Under the pieces are notes generated by a model. That model was not told where the DNA came from and did not search any database. It worked only from the letters and a program-made list of their open reading frames with translations. Below, in pieces: positions 18,477-26,342 of a DNA stretch of 64,000 nucleotides (its first letter is position 1; every line of letters begins with the position of its first letter). The DNA lies in contig NZ_JAHQZU010000002.1 of the NCBI RefSeq assembly GCF_019061185.1, positions 206,626 to 270,625 of the forward strand, read 5' to 3'. This DNA is from Paracoccus sp. Z118. GTDB taxonomy: Bacteria > Pseudomonadota > Alphaproteobacteria > Rhodobacterales > Rhodobacteraceae. The position numbers were made by a program, and so were the translations under genes.

Positions 18477-18752
18477 TCAGTAGCAGGCGACCTTCGCGAT
18501 GCGGCTGTCGGTTCCGATCTCGACGTTCAGACGCTCGATGCGGTAATCCATCGTGACCGCGTCGCCCGGTCCGATGATGCGCGTGCCGGCCGGCAGCAGC
18601 ATCGTGTCCAGCACGGTCCGGGGCTGGCCGACGAGGCCCTGATAGCTGGAGGCCTTGCAGGCGTCGGTGTCAGGTTCGTCCACAACGGGAACCGGCTCGA
18701 CGCAGGCGGTCAGGGCCAGCAGCGGCAGTGCCAGGAAAAAGCGGGTCGTCAT
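18477..18752 (-). CDS. I78-family peptidase inhibitor lipoprotein (1)
   Basis: 91 residues with a lipoprotein signal (MTTRFFLALPLLALTAC, lipobox LTAC). The mature part has the I78 layout: CKASSYQGLVGQP, then an acidic/proline stretch, MDYRIERLNVEIG and a terminal VACY. I78 proteins inhibit serine proteases of the subtilisin/trypsin type; here the inhibitor would be anchored in the envelope. I preferred the second ATG (18752) because GAGGAGG lies 9 bp before it; the ATG at 18758 would be only 3 bp away. A second I78 gene lies immediately upstream. Confidence 0.82.
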   Translation of the reverse strand: MTTRFFLALPLLALTACVEPVPVVDEPDTDACKASSYQGLVGQPRTVLDTMLLPAGTRIIGPGDAVTMDYRIERLNVEIGTDSRIAKVACY

Positions 18753-18766
18753 TGTCATGCGCCTCC

Positions 18767-19096
18767 TCAGCCGCAATCGATGTTCTGGATGTTGCCCATC
18801 TGGTCGAGGCGGAAGACGATCCGCAGCGGGTCGTATTCCTGGGGCTCGATCCCGCGATGCTCGACCACGCGATAGTCGCGGGTGATGCCGAGCGTGCGGA
18901 TGACGCTGCCCGGCTGGCCCAAGGCCGAGACGTAGGTGCCCGCGTGGCAACCGTCAGGCTGGCGTTCCTGCAGGCCGGACACGCCGGTGACTGCCGGCAC
19001 CTCCATCACGGGAAGCGGTTCGACCGCGGCGGGGGCGGGGGCGCAGGCGGCGAGGGGCGCGGCCACCAGGGCCAGGGCGAACATTTTGCGGATCAT
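18767..19096 (-). CDS. I78-family peptidase inhibitor lipoprotein (2)
   Basis: 109 residues with a lipoprotein signal (MIRKMFALALVAAPLAAC). The mature part shows DGCHAGTYVSALGQPGSVI, then LRIVFRLDQMGNIQNIDCG, which matches I78. It is clearly related to the gene 14 bp downstream but divergent in sequence, so the pair arose by an old duplication. An in-frame ATG three codons earlier (19105) is possible. The gene is divergent from glutamate dehydrogenase with a 232-bp gap that should hold both promoters; no clear consensus was picked out there. Confidence 0.8.
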   Translation of the reverse strand: MIRKMFALALVAAPLAACAPAPAAVEPLPVMEVPAVTGVSGLQERQPDGCHAGTYVSALGQPGSVIRTLGITRDYRVVEHRGIEPQEYDPLRIVFRLDQMGNIQNIDCG

Positions 19097-19328
19097 GTTG
19101 TCCATTCGTTTGTCGTTGGTCGTTGTCGCGGAAGATGCGTGTGGTTCCCGCAGCATAGCGCAATCCTGCATGGGTTGAGAACCCGGCACCCGACCGCGCC
19201 GTTCAAGTTTGCGCGCCATCCTCTTGAACATTCCCGATTCCGCCCAAAAGCGCCTCCCTGCGCGCTTTATCGGCAGGGGATTCCGTGTCAGCCTGCGCCC
19301 ATCCGAAACCACCCTGCAAGGATCCGCC

Positions 19329-20765
19329 ATGAACCGCCCGTTCCCGCACCAAGCCTCGTTCCGCGATTCCGTCGATGCCATGTTCGCCGAGGCGGTCGCC
19401 CTGATGGACCTGCCGCCGGGGCTGGCCGAGAAGATCCGGGTCTGCAACTCGACCTATACGGTGCGGTTCGGGGTGCGGCTGCGGGGGCAGATCCACACCT
19501 TCACCGGCTACCGCTCGGTCCATTCCGAGCATCACGAGCCGGTCAAGGGCGGCATCCGCTACGCCCCCAGCGTCAACCAGGACGAGGTCGAGGCGCTGGC
19601 GGCGCTGATGACCTACAAATGCGCGCTGGTCGAATTGCCCTTCGGCGGATCGAAAGGCGGGCTGCGGCTGGACCCGCGCGACTGGGATGCGGCCGAACTG
19701 GAGCAGATCACCCGCCGCTTCACCTATGAATTGTCCCGGCGGCGGCTGATCTCACCCAGCCAGAACGTCCCGGCGCCCGACATGGGCACAAGCGAGCGCG
19801 AGATGGCGTGGATGGCCGACGCCTACAAGCGGCTCCACCCCGAGGATATCGACGCCCGCGCCTGCGTGACCGGCAAGCCGATCGGCATGGGCGGGATCTC
19901 GGGCCGGGTCGAGGCCACGGGCCGCGGCGTGCAATACGCGCTGCGCGAGGTGTTCCGCACGCCCGAGCTGCTGGCGCGGGCCGGGCTGGAAGGCTCGCTC
20001 GAAGGACAGCGGATCGTCGTTCAGGGCCTTGGCAACGTGGGCTACCATGCCGCGTCCTTCCTGTCCTCCGAGGACGGGGCGCGGATCATCGCGGTGGCCG
20101 AACGCGACGGCGCGGTGATGAACCCGGACGGGCTGAACATCGACGACCTGCGCGAGTATCTGCGCAAGAACGGCGGCGTGAAGGGCTTCCCCGGCGGCAC
20201 GTTCGAGCCGGATTCGGCCCAGGCGCTGGAACTCGATTGCGACGTCCTGATCCCAGCGGCGATGGAGGCCGTCATCAACGAGGAGAACGCCGGCCGCATC
20301 AAGGCGCGGCTGATACTGGAGGCGGCGAACGGCCCCACCACCGCCGGCGCCGACGCGATCCTGCGCAAGCGGGGCGTGGTGATCGTGCCCGACATGTATG
20401 CCAACGCGGGCGGGGTGACGGTCAGCTATTTCGAATGGGTCAAGAACCTCGGCCATATCACCTTCGGGCGGCTGGAACGGCGGCAGGAGGAAGACCGCCA
20501 CCGCCTGCTGGTCGAGGAGCTGCAGCGGCTGTCGGCCGACACCGGCCTCGGCTGGACGCTGTCGGAGGGGTTCAAGCAGCGTTACCTGACGGGCGCGAGC
20601 GAGCTGGAGCTGGTCCGCTCGGGCCTCGACGACACGATGCGGGGGGCGTTCCAGCAGATGTTCGCGCAACTGCACAACGACAGCCGGGTGCCGGACCTGC
20701 GGACGGCGGCGTTCATGGTATCGATCCGGCGGATCGCGGAAAGCTATCATTCGCTCGGGCTTTGA
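19329..20765 (+). CDS. Glu/Leu/Phe/Val dehydrogenase (glutamate dehydrogenase type)
   Basis: 478 residues. The N-terminal catalytic domain has GGIRYAP and PFGGSKGGLRLDPRDW (substrate lysines), then APDMGTSEREMAWM. The NAD(P)-binding domain has VVQGLGNVGYHAASFL. The C-terminal part (ILEAANGPTTAGADAIL, VPDMYANAGGVTVSYFEW) agrees with glutamate dehydrogenase. It interconverts glutamate and 2-oxoglutarate with ammonia. I chose the ATG at 19329 (AAGGA 7 bp upstream); the in-frame extension to 19209 is not conserved in character. A hairpin follows the stop. Confidence 0.94.
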   Translation: MNRPFPHQASFRDSVDAMFAEAVALMDLPPGLAEKIRVCNSTYTVRFGVRLRGQIHTFTGYRSVHSEHHEPVKGGIRYAPSVNQDEVEALAALMTYKCALVELPFGGSKGGLRLDPRDWDAAELEQITRRFTYELSRRRLISPSQNVPAPDMGTSEREMAWMADAYKRLHPEDIDARACVTGKPIGMGGISGRVEATGRGVQYALREVFRTPELLARAGLEGSLEGQRIVVQGLGNVGYHAASFLSSEDGARIIAVAERDGAVMNPDGLNIDDLREYLRKNGGVKGFPGGTFEPDSAQALELDCDVLIPAAMEAVINEENAGRIKARLILEAANGPTTAGADAILRKRGVVIVPDMYANAGGVTVSYFEWVKNLGHITFGRLERRQEEDRHRLLVEELQRLSADTGLGWTLSEGFKQRYLTGASELELVRSGLDDTMRGAFQQMFAQLHNDSRVPDLRTAAFMVSIRRIAESYHSLGL

Positions 20766-20768
20766 GGA

Positions 20769-20783
20769 CGGCGGCTTCCGCCG
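20769..20783 (+). terminator. Short hairpin after glutamate dehydrogenase
   Basis: CGGCGG-CTT-CCGCCG starts 3 bp after the stop. It is a compact perfect stem but lacks a T-run. The rest of the gap to 20885 is GC-rich, with further self-complementary stretches and no gene. Confidence 0.35.
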
Positions 20784-20885
20784 CAGCCGCCTGACCGCCG
20801 ATACCGCGACCTCTCTTGACGGGCGCCGTGCGGCCTGCGCCGGGTTGACAGGCCAGCGGCGCCGGCCGGCGTAACGCGCAGGCGC

Positions 20886-21251
20886 TCACGACTTGCGCTC
20901 ACGGCGTTCGGCCGCGGCCTCGTCGGTCAATTGCGCCAGCACCCGCGCACGGCCGAATTCCCGCGCGGCCTTCGCGCGGGCAGCCGCGAAACCGGGGGCG
21001 AGGCGCGACAGCTCCGCCTCGGCCCGCAGCAGGGAGTCGGCATTGCGGCCGGCGATCGCCGCCATCGCCCGCAAGTCCGGCAGCGAGTCCGGCGCGGCGG
21101 CGGCGCAAAGCTCCCCCAGCTCGCCGCGGATCGCGCCGACACGGGATTCGACGGCGACGACATGGGCGCGGAAGGCCGCGAACCGGCGCAGCTCCAGGTC
21201 GGATTTCAACTGCGCCACATGCGCGAGGGCGCGGAGCTTCGCTTCGGTCAT
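20886..21251 (-). CDS. Predicted flagellar coiled-coil protein (FliJ-like)
   Basis: 121 residues, highly charged and predicted almost wholly helical, with Ala/Arg/Glu-rich heptad-like repeats throughout and no signal peptide. The start overlaps the flhB stop by 4 bp (ATGA), so it is the last gene of the minus-strand flagellar operon. Size, composition and context fit FliJ, the coiled-coil stalk of the export ATPase. Sequence similarity to FliJ is too weak to be certain. Confidence 0.5.
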   Translation of the reverse strand: MTEAKLRALAHVAQLKSDLELRRFAAFRAHVVAVESRVGAIRGELGELCAAAAPDSLPDLRAMAAIAGRNADSLLRAEAELSRLAPGFAAARAKAAREFGRARVLAQLTDEAAAERRERKS

Positions 21252-22345
21252 GCCGCTCCTCCGCCCTGCCCGGCCCCCCAGCCCTGCCGCGCGCGCACCC
21301 GCATGGCCTCGGCAAAGCGGATCGCGGCGGCGACGGGGCCGAACTGGGCATGGGGGATTTCCTCGCCCAGCTTGACCGTCGCGTGCAGGGCGCGGGCGCA
21401 GGGCGGGTCGGACCAGATCGGCACGTCATGGGCGCGGGCGCGTTCGCAGATGCGGGCCGCGACCTCGTCCACGCCCTTGGCCAGGCAGACCGGCGCCCGC
21501 CCGCTGCCCCGCTTCCATTCCAGCGCCACGGCGTAATGGGTGGGGTTCACGATCACCACGTCGGCCTTTTCGACATCCGCCAGCATTGTTCCCAGTGCGA
21601 TATCCACCGCCCGTTGCCTGCGGGCCTGCTTCAGATGCGGGTCGCCCTCGCTTTCCTTGTGCTCGTCCTGCACCTCCTTGCGGGTCATGCGGTTGCGGCG
21701 CAGGAACTCCAGCCGTTTCCAGAACAGGTCGATCCCGGCGAAGACGACCGCGATGGCCAGCGCCAGCAACAGCACTTGCCGCATCAGCAGCGCAAGCGCG
21801 GCGGTCCACTGATCCTCCGCCAGAAAGGCCGCGCTGCCGAGCCGGCCCATGAGGCTGCGGAACAGCAGCCAGCCCCCCGCCGCGACAAGCGCGGCTTTCG
21901 CGAGCGACAGGGCGAAGGTCATCAGCCCCTGCCGGCCGAACTTCTGGCCCGCGTTCTTCAGCGGGTTGATACGGTTCAGGTCGGGCGACAGCTTCGAGGG
22001 CGTGAAGACGAAGCCGCGCTGCACCACCAGCCCCAGCAGCACCAGCGCAGCGGGCGCAGTCAGCAGCGCCAGCACGATGACGCCGCTGCGCCGCCCCAGC
22101 GCGGTGGCGATGTCGAAGGCCGAGGCGGGCGCCACGGGCCATGCCTCCGCCCCCAGCAACCGCGCGGCCATCGCCGACCAGCCGCCGAGCGCGGCCGCCG
22201 CGACCATCGTCAGGGCAAGCACGCTGCCCAGCCAGGACAGCGCGGTCGATGTCTCCGGCGAGCGGGGGATGTCGCCCTTTTCGCGCGCCCGGCGCAGCTT
22301 CTGCTCGGACGGGTCGTGCTGGCGGTCCTCCTTGTCCTCGCTCAT
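21248..22345 (-). CDS. flhB: Flagellar export protein FlhB
   Basis: 365 residues with four transmembrane helices (about 35-60, 88-110, 142-162, 184-206) and a cytoplasmic autocleavage domain with the NPTH site at 267-270. The N-terminus (EDKEDRQHDPSEQKLRRAREKGDIPRS) is typical. FlhB switches export from rod/hook to filament substrates. The ORF is intact with all expected landmarks. It overlaps the downstream FliJ-like gene by 4 bp and follows fliR by 9 bp. Confidence 0.95.
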   Translation of the reverse strand: MSEDKEDRQHDPSEQKLRRAREKGDIPRSPETSTALSWLGSVLALTMVAAAALGGWSAMAARLLGAEAWPVAPASAFDIATALGRRSGVIVLALLTAPAALVLLGLVVQRGFVFTPSKLSPDLNRINPLKNAGQKFGRQGLMTFALSLAKAALVAAGGWLLFRSLMGRLGSAAFLAEDQWTAALALLMRQVLLLALAIAVVFAGIDLFWKRLEFLRRNRMTRKEVQDEHKESEGDPHLKQARRQRAVDIALGTMLADVEKADVVIVNPTHYAVALEWKRGSGRAPVCLAKGVDEVAARICERARAHDVPIWSDPPCARALHATVKLGEEIPHAQFGPVAAAIRFAEAMRVRARQGWGAGQGGGAA

Positions 22346-22354
22346 CCGGCGCCC

Positions 22355-23092
22355 CTACGGCAGCACGGGAAGCGGCACCGACAGCACCGCGTCGGCCCAG
22401 ATCCGCAGGATCGCGGGCGACATGACGGTCAGCGCGACCAGCGCCAGCAGGATCGCCGCCGGCGCGGCGATGAAGACCACCGGCAGCGCCGGCATCACCC
22501 GCGCGATCACCCCCGACAGCGCCTGGAACAGGAAGCCGCCCAGCACGAAGGGCGCGGCGATCACCAGCGCGAGGCTGAAGCTGCTGCGGACCAGCTCCAC
22601 GATGGCGGGAAGCAGCCCCTGAATGTCGGGCCAGCCGCCCGCCGGGCGCAGCCGCAGGCTGTCCGACAGAAGGTCGCAGACCATGATCGGCAGCCCCAGC
22701 GCCATCAGCACGGCAAGCCCGGCGAGATGCAGCAGGTTGCCGATCGGATGCGGCGCCATCTCGTTCGAGACGCCGAGTATCTGCGACAGCGAGGCGGTCT
22801 GCGCGATCGCCGTCGCCCCGATGTCGAGCGCCATCGCGATCAGCCGCACCATCAGCCCCAGCGCGGCGCCCGTCACGATCTCGGCCGCGACCAGCAGACC
22901 AAGCGCGCCCGGCGTCGCGGCATCCGGCGCGGCGGTGGTTCCGGCCAGCAGCGGCGTCAGCGCGAATGCCAGCGCCACCCGCACCCGGACCGGCAGCGGC
23001 TGTTCCCCGAAGCCCGGCAGCGCCAGCAGGCAGGCCTGCACCCGCGCATAGACGAGGATCAGCGGCAGCAGCGCCGACGCGGTGAAGGTCAT
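22355..23092 (-). CDS. fliR: Flagellar export protein FliR
   Basis: 245 residues with about six hydrophobic helices. Typical blocks are RVQACLLALPGFGEQPLPVRVRVALAFALTPLL and GASLSQ-like AQTASLSQILGVSNEMAP. FliR is part of the FliPQR export gate. The start overlaps the stop of the flhA remnant by 4 bp. The gene itself is intact. Confidence 0.93.
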   Translation of the reverse strand: MTFTASALLPLILVYARVQACLLALPGFGEQPLPVRVRVALAFALTPLLAGTTAAPDAATPGALGLLVAAEIVTGAALGLMVRLIAMALDIGATAIAQTASLSQILGVSNEMAPHPIGNLLHLAGLAVLMALGLPIMVCDLLSDSLRLRPAGGWPDIQGLLPAIVELVRSSFSLALVIAAPFVLGGFLFQALSGVIARVMPALPVVFIAAPAAILLALVALTVMSPAILRIWADAVLSVPLPVLP

Positions 23093-24129
23093 GTCTCGAC
23101 CGTGCCCAGCAGCCGCATCCGGGCGGCGGGGTCCACCTCGTCGATGCCGAGGACCGGCCAGCCGATCCCCGCCGCCGCCGCCATGGCCCGGACGGCGCGG
23201 CGGCGGTGGTCGGGAACGATCAGCGCCGGCTGCGCCCCCGCCGCAAGCGTCGCGGCGGTGCGTTTCAGCTGCGCCGTCATCGACTGGATCAGCGGCTGGC
23301 TGAGCGCGCCCGGTTGGCGTCCCGCCTCGGCCTCGGCGCGGACGAACTCGGCCTCCCACCCCGGATGCAGCTGGATCACGTCCAGCCGGCCTTCGGCGTC
23401 TGCCAGCTGTTCGGTGATCTGGCCGCGCAGGCGGCGGCGGACCACGTCGCAGGCAAGCTCGGGTTCGGCGCTGCGGGATTCATAGACCGCCTCGACGATC
23501 AGCGGCAGGTTGCGGATCGACACCCGCTCGGCCAGCAGCAGCCGCAGCACCGCCAGCAGCAGGTCGGGCGCCACCTTGTCGGGGATCATGCTGTCGAAGA
23601 GCCGCTGATAGGTCTGGGCCCGTCCCTCGTCGCTGAGCCCGCGCAGCTCCTGGATCAGCCGCTGCATGGCGGACAGGGTGAACAGCGCCGGCAGGTTGGC
23701 CTTGACGGTTTCCATCAGGTGGGTGGACAGCACCTCCATCGGGGTGACGACCGTCGCCCCTGCGATGGCGGCGCCGTCCTGATCGGCGGGCGGGATCCAG
23801 CAGGCGGGGCTGTCATAGACCGGCTCGCGCGTCGGATCGCCGGTCAACGCGGCCAGCGTCTCGGCGTCCCCCAGCGCGAGGATCTGGCCGGGGCGGAGGT
23901 TGCCGCGCGCGCGGACGACGCCGTGGATGCGGATGACGTAATCGCCGCCATCCAGCGACAGCGCATCGGTGATCCGCACCTCCGGCAGGATCACGCCGAG
24001 GCTGCGGGCGATGTGCAGGCGCAGGTTGTTGATGCGGGGGCCAAGGCCCCGCGCGCCGTCCAGCGCGCTGGCGATGAGGTCGGGGCCGATCTCGACGCTG
24101 ATCTCGTCGGTGTCGAGGATGTCGCCCAT
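23089..24129 (-). pseudogene. flhA: FlhA, cytoplasmic half only (5' deleted, joined to motA)
   Basis: 346 residues that correspond only to the cytoplasmic domain FlhA-C, from GDILDTDEISVEIGPDLI to VLGIDEVDPAARMRLLG. FlhA is normally near 690 residues with an N-terminal eight-helix membrane domain, which is absent. Upstream sequence in this frame runs for only a few plausible FlhA codons (IDTRPR) before it becomes motA sequence in another frame. Without the membrane domain it cannot act as the export-gate protein. A soluble FlhA-C fragment might still be made from the ATG at 24129. The simplest explanation is a deletion of about 1.1 kb or more. Confidence 0.85.
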
Positions 24130-24890
24130 GCGCGGGCGGGTGTCGATGCCACGAGGACGGACTTGATGACCTCGTAGAACGCCAGATCCTGCTTGGTCAC
24201 CTCGCCCAGCCGCTGCGCCAGCGGCGCCACGAACCCATAGGCGAGGAACACGCCCAGGAACGTGCCGACCAGCGCCCCGCCGATCATCCCGCCCAGCACC
24301 TCGGGCGGCTGGTCGATCGAGCCCATCGTCTTGATGATCCCCAGCACCGCCGCCACGATCCCCAGCGCCGGCAGCGCGTCGGCCATGTTCTGCAGCGCGT
24401 GCGGGACATGCATCGCTTCGTCCTTCATCAGCGAGATGCGGCGGGCCAGCATGTCCTCGACCTGATAGGGGTCGTCATAGTTGAGGCTGGCCGAGCGCAT
24501 GGTGTCGGTGATCAGCCTGACCGCCTGCTCGTCGGCGAGGATCTGCGGATAGGCCTGGAAGATGGCCGAGGTTTCCGGCGTCTCGATATGCTCCTCCAGC
24601 TCGACCGGGTTCGAGCGGGCCAGCCGCAGCAGCTGGAACAGCAGGCACAGCACCTGCTGGTGATCGGCATCGTGCCATTTCGGCCCCTTGAAGGCGCGAA
24701 TCAGCCCGCCGAGCGTGTGCCGCAGCACCGCCGAACTGTTCGACAGCAGATAGGCGCCGACCGCCGCGCCGCCGATCATCATCAGCTCGAACGGCAGCGA
24801 GTGCATGATGACGCTCATCTTGCCGCCGGCGAGGATGTAGCCGCCGAAGACCATCGCGACGGTCAGGACGATGCCGATGATGCCGAACAT
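23991..24890 (-). CDS. motA: MotA, flagellar motor stator, with lost and replaced C-terminus
   Basis: The first about 249 residues are MotA. They include helices near 1-20 and 32-50, the charged cytoplasmic loop, and helices 3-4 in ALPALGIVAAVLGIIKTMGS and GGALVGTFLGVFLAYGFVAP, ending FYEVIKSVLVAS. The remaining 50 residues (TPARAWATSSTPTRS onward) are out-of-frame flhA sequence. The normal C-terminal tail of about 40 residues is missing. All four membrane helices remain, so partial stability is possible. The junction lies near 24140-24150. It is preceded 3 bp upstream by the motE-like gene. Confidence 0.88.
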   Translation of the reverse strand: MFGIIGIVLTVAMVFGGYILAGGKMSVIMHSLPFELMMIGGAAVGAYLLSNSSAVLRHTLGGLIRAFKGPKWHDADHQQVLCLLFQLLRLARSNPVELEEHIETPETSAIFQAYPQILADEQAVRLITDTMRSASLNYDDPYQVEDMLARRISLMKDEAMHVPHALQNMADALPALGIVAAVLGIIKTMGSIDQPPEVLGGMIGGALVGTFLGVFLAYGFVAPLAQRLGEVTKQDLAFYEVIKSVLVASTPARAWATSSTPTRSASRSAPTSSPARWTARGALAPASTTCACTSPAASA

Positions 24891-24893
24891 GGG

Positions 24894-25436
24894 TCAGTCC
24901 TTCATGCTGCGGGGGGCGCCCATGCGGGCGGTCAGGATCGCCGCCTGCGAGGGCTCCAGCGCGGCGATGATGCGTGCGCCGACCTCGGGCTGGACGCGGG
25001 CGAGGATCTCGGCCCCGAAATCGGGGGGCAGCGCCCCTAGCACCTCGGCCGCCTCGGCCGGCTTCATCACGTCATAGACGGCGATCAGCCGGGCGATCCC
25101 CTCATCCGCGCCCGTGGCGCGGGCGGTGCGCGTGTCGTCCAGCGCCTGTTTCGCGGCGCGAAGTTCGGTCAGGCGGGCCGTCAGCCGCTCCTCGGCGGCG
25201 GCGATCTCTGCCTCGCGCTGGTCCAGCGCCTCGATCCCGCGATCCACCGCGATGCCGCGCAGGCGCAGCGTCTCGGCCAGCGCCACCGCTTCGGGCACGT
25301 CGCCGCAGCCTTCCATGAGCGCCGGCGTCGCGGCGAAGGCGAGCATCCGGCTGCCGGGGTCCGCAAGCTGCGCGGCCTGCAGCGCCGCGACGGTGCCGAG
25401 CGCCAGTGCGGCGGTCATCAGAAGGCCCCTACGCAT
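24894..25436 (-). CDS. MotE-like flagellar protein
   Basis: 180 residues. An N-terminal signal-anchor (RRGLLMTAALALGTVAALQA) is followed by a periplasmic coiled coil (about 65-105) and a C-terminal MgtE-N-like domain (IAVYDVMKPAEAAEVLGALPPDFGAEILARVQPEVGARIIAAL). This is the layout of MotE/FlbB-type proteins that chaperone MotC or sit near the motor. It lies between motA and a fliL-linked gene, which supports a motor role. I chose the ATG at 25436; it overlaps the upstream gene by 8 bp. Confidence 0.75.
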   Translation of the reverse strand: MRRGLLMTAALALGTVAALQAAQLADPGSRMLAFAATPALMEGCGDVPEAVALAETLRLRGIAVDRGIEALDQREAEIAAAEERLTARLTELRAAKQALDDTRTARATGADEGIARLIAVYDVMKPAEAAEVLGALPPDFGAEILARVQPEVGARIIAALEPSQAAILTARMGAPRSMKD

Positions 25437-25761
25437 CGGCCGCTTCCCGGCGGCGCAGGCGCGGGCGGCGCGGGGCGGTGTCCGCGACCATGCTGCGCTG
25501 AAGCGCCCAATAGGCGCGCTCGGCCTTGGCCCGCTCGATCTCGGCCGCAAGCTCGCGCGTGGCGGCGGTCGCCTCGGCTCTGGCGGCCGCCATCCCGGCT
25601 TCCAGCCGGCCGATCTCGGCGGTCATCACGGCGATCGCGCCGCCGAGCCCGGTTTCCAGATCATTGAGCCGACGCAGCCGGCGCGAGAGCAGCAGGCAGA
25701 ACGCCGCCAGCCCCCCCGCCGACACGCACAGCGCAAGTTGCAGCATCAGGGGCAGCGTCAT
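25429..25761 (-). CDS. Small membrane-anchored coiled-coil protein in the flagellar operon
   Basis: 110 residues with one N-terminal transmembrane helix (LMLQLALCVSAGGLAAFCLLL), then a helical coiled coil (about 30-90) and a basic tail (PRRPRLRRREA). I do not recognise a named family. Its place between fliL and the motE-like gene, with overlaps of 4 and 8 bp, implies co-translation and a role at the motor or basal body. Confidence 0.65.
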   Translation of the reverse strand: MTLPLMLQLALCVSAGGLAAFCLLLSRRLRRLNDLETGLGGAIAVMTAEIGRLEAGMAAARAEATAATRELAAEIERAKAERAYWALQRSMVADTAPRRPRLRRREAADA

Positions 25762-26234
25762 TGGATTCGGAACTCCGTGATGAGCAGGTCGCGCACCGCA
25801 TCCTCGCCCAGCACGAAGCGGGCGCGTGTGGCGAGTTCGGCGCGGATGATTTCAAGGATGCCGCGGCGGTCAAAAGCGGCGGGATCGATTTCCGACAGGA
25901 AGCCGGTGAAGGCGTCGGTCACGCGCGGCACCAGCAGCTTCGCGTTGCCCAGATGCGCCGGATCGACATCGAGCAGCGCGGTCAGCACCAAGCTGCGCCC
26001 GCCGGCCCCCGGCAGGGTCAGGACGATCCGCGGCACGTCGAGGAAGGCGACCTCGGGCGCGGCAACCGCCGGCGGCTCGGGCGCGCCGTGAAGCAGCGAC
26101 GCGGGTGACCACAGCCCCGTCCATGTGGTGCCGAAGCCCGCCGCCAGCGCGATGACCGGCAGCAGCACCGGGATCAGCCGCTTCAGCAGCGGCCTGCGCG
26201 GCGCGGCGAGAGTGTCTGCGGTGATGTCGGCCAT
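25758..26234 (-). CDS. fliL: Flagellar basal body-associated protein FliL
   Basis: 158 residues. A short cytoplasmic N-terminus is followed by one transmembrane helix (LIPVLLPVIALAAGFGTTWTG) and a periplasmic domain with the FliL pattern FLDVPRIVLTLPG...LVLTALLDVD and a C-terminal DLLITEFRIQ. FliL surrounds the stator. It is first in the minus-strand operon and divergent from fliF, with a CtrA-like site between them. The stop overlaps the next gene by 4 bp. Confidence 0.9.
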   Translation of the reverse strand: MADITADTLAAPRRPLLKRLIPVLLPVIALAAGFGTTWTGLWSPASLLHGAPEPPAVAAPEVAFLDVPRIVLTLPGAGGRSLVLTALLDVDPAHLGNAKLLVPRVTDAFTGFLSEIDPAAFDRRGILEIIRAELATRARFVLGEDAVRDLLITEFRIQ

Positions 26235-26276
26235 CGTGATTCTCCGTCCTGCAGGGGGATCATTAGCAGGGCGGGG

Positions 26277-26291
26277 CTAACGCATTCTTAA
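26277..26291. promoter_or_regulatory. Candidate CtrA-binding site between fliL and fliF
   Basis: CTAA-N7-TTAA matches the alphaproteobacterial CtrA box TTAA-N7-TTAA with one change. It lies midway in the 108-bp gap between the two divergent flagellar operons, where it could control both. CtrA control of class II flagellar genes is well known in Rhodobacterales; its use here is inference. Confidence 0.55.
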
Positions 26292-26342
26292 TCGCCGCCG
26301 TGCCATGACGCTTTCACGGGAATCGGATTCGGGAGCGGTTGC

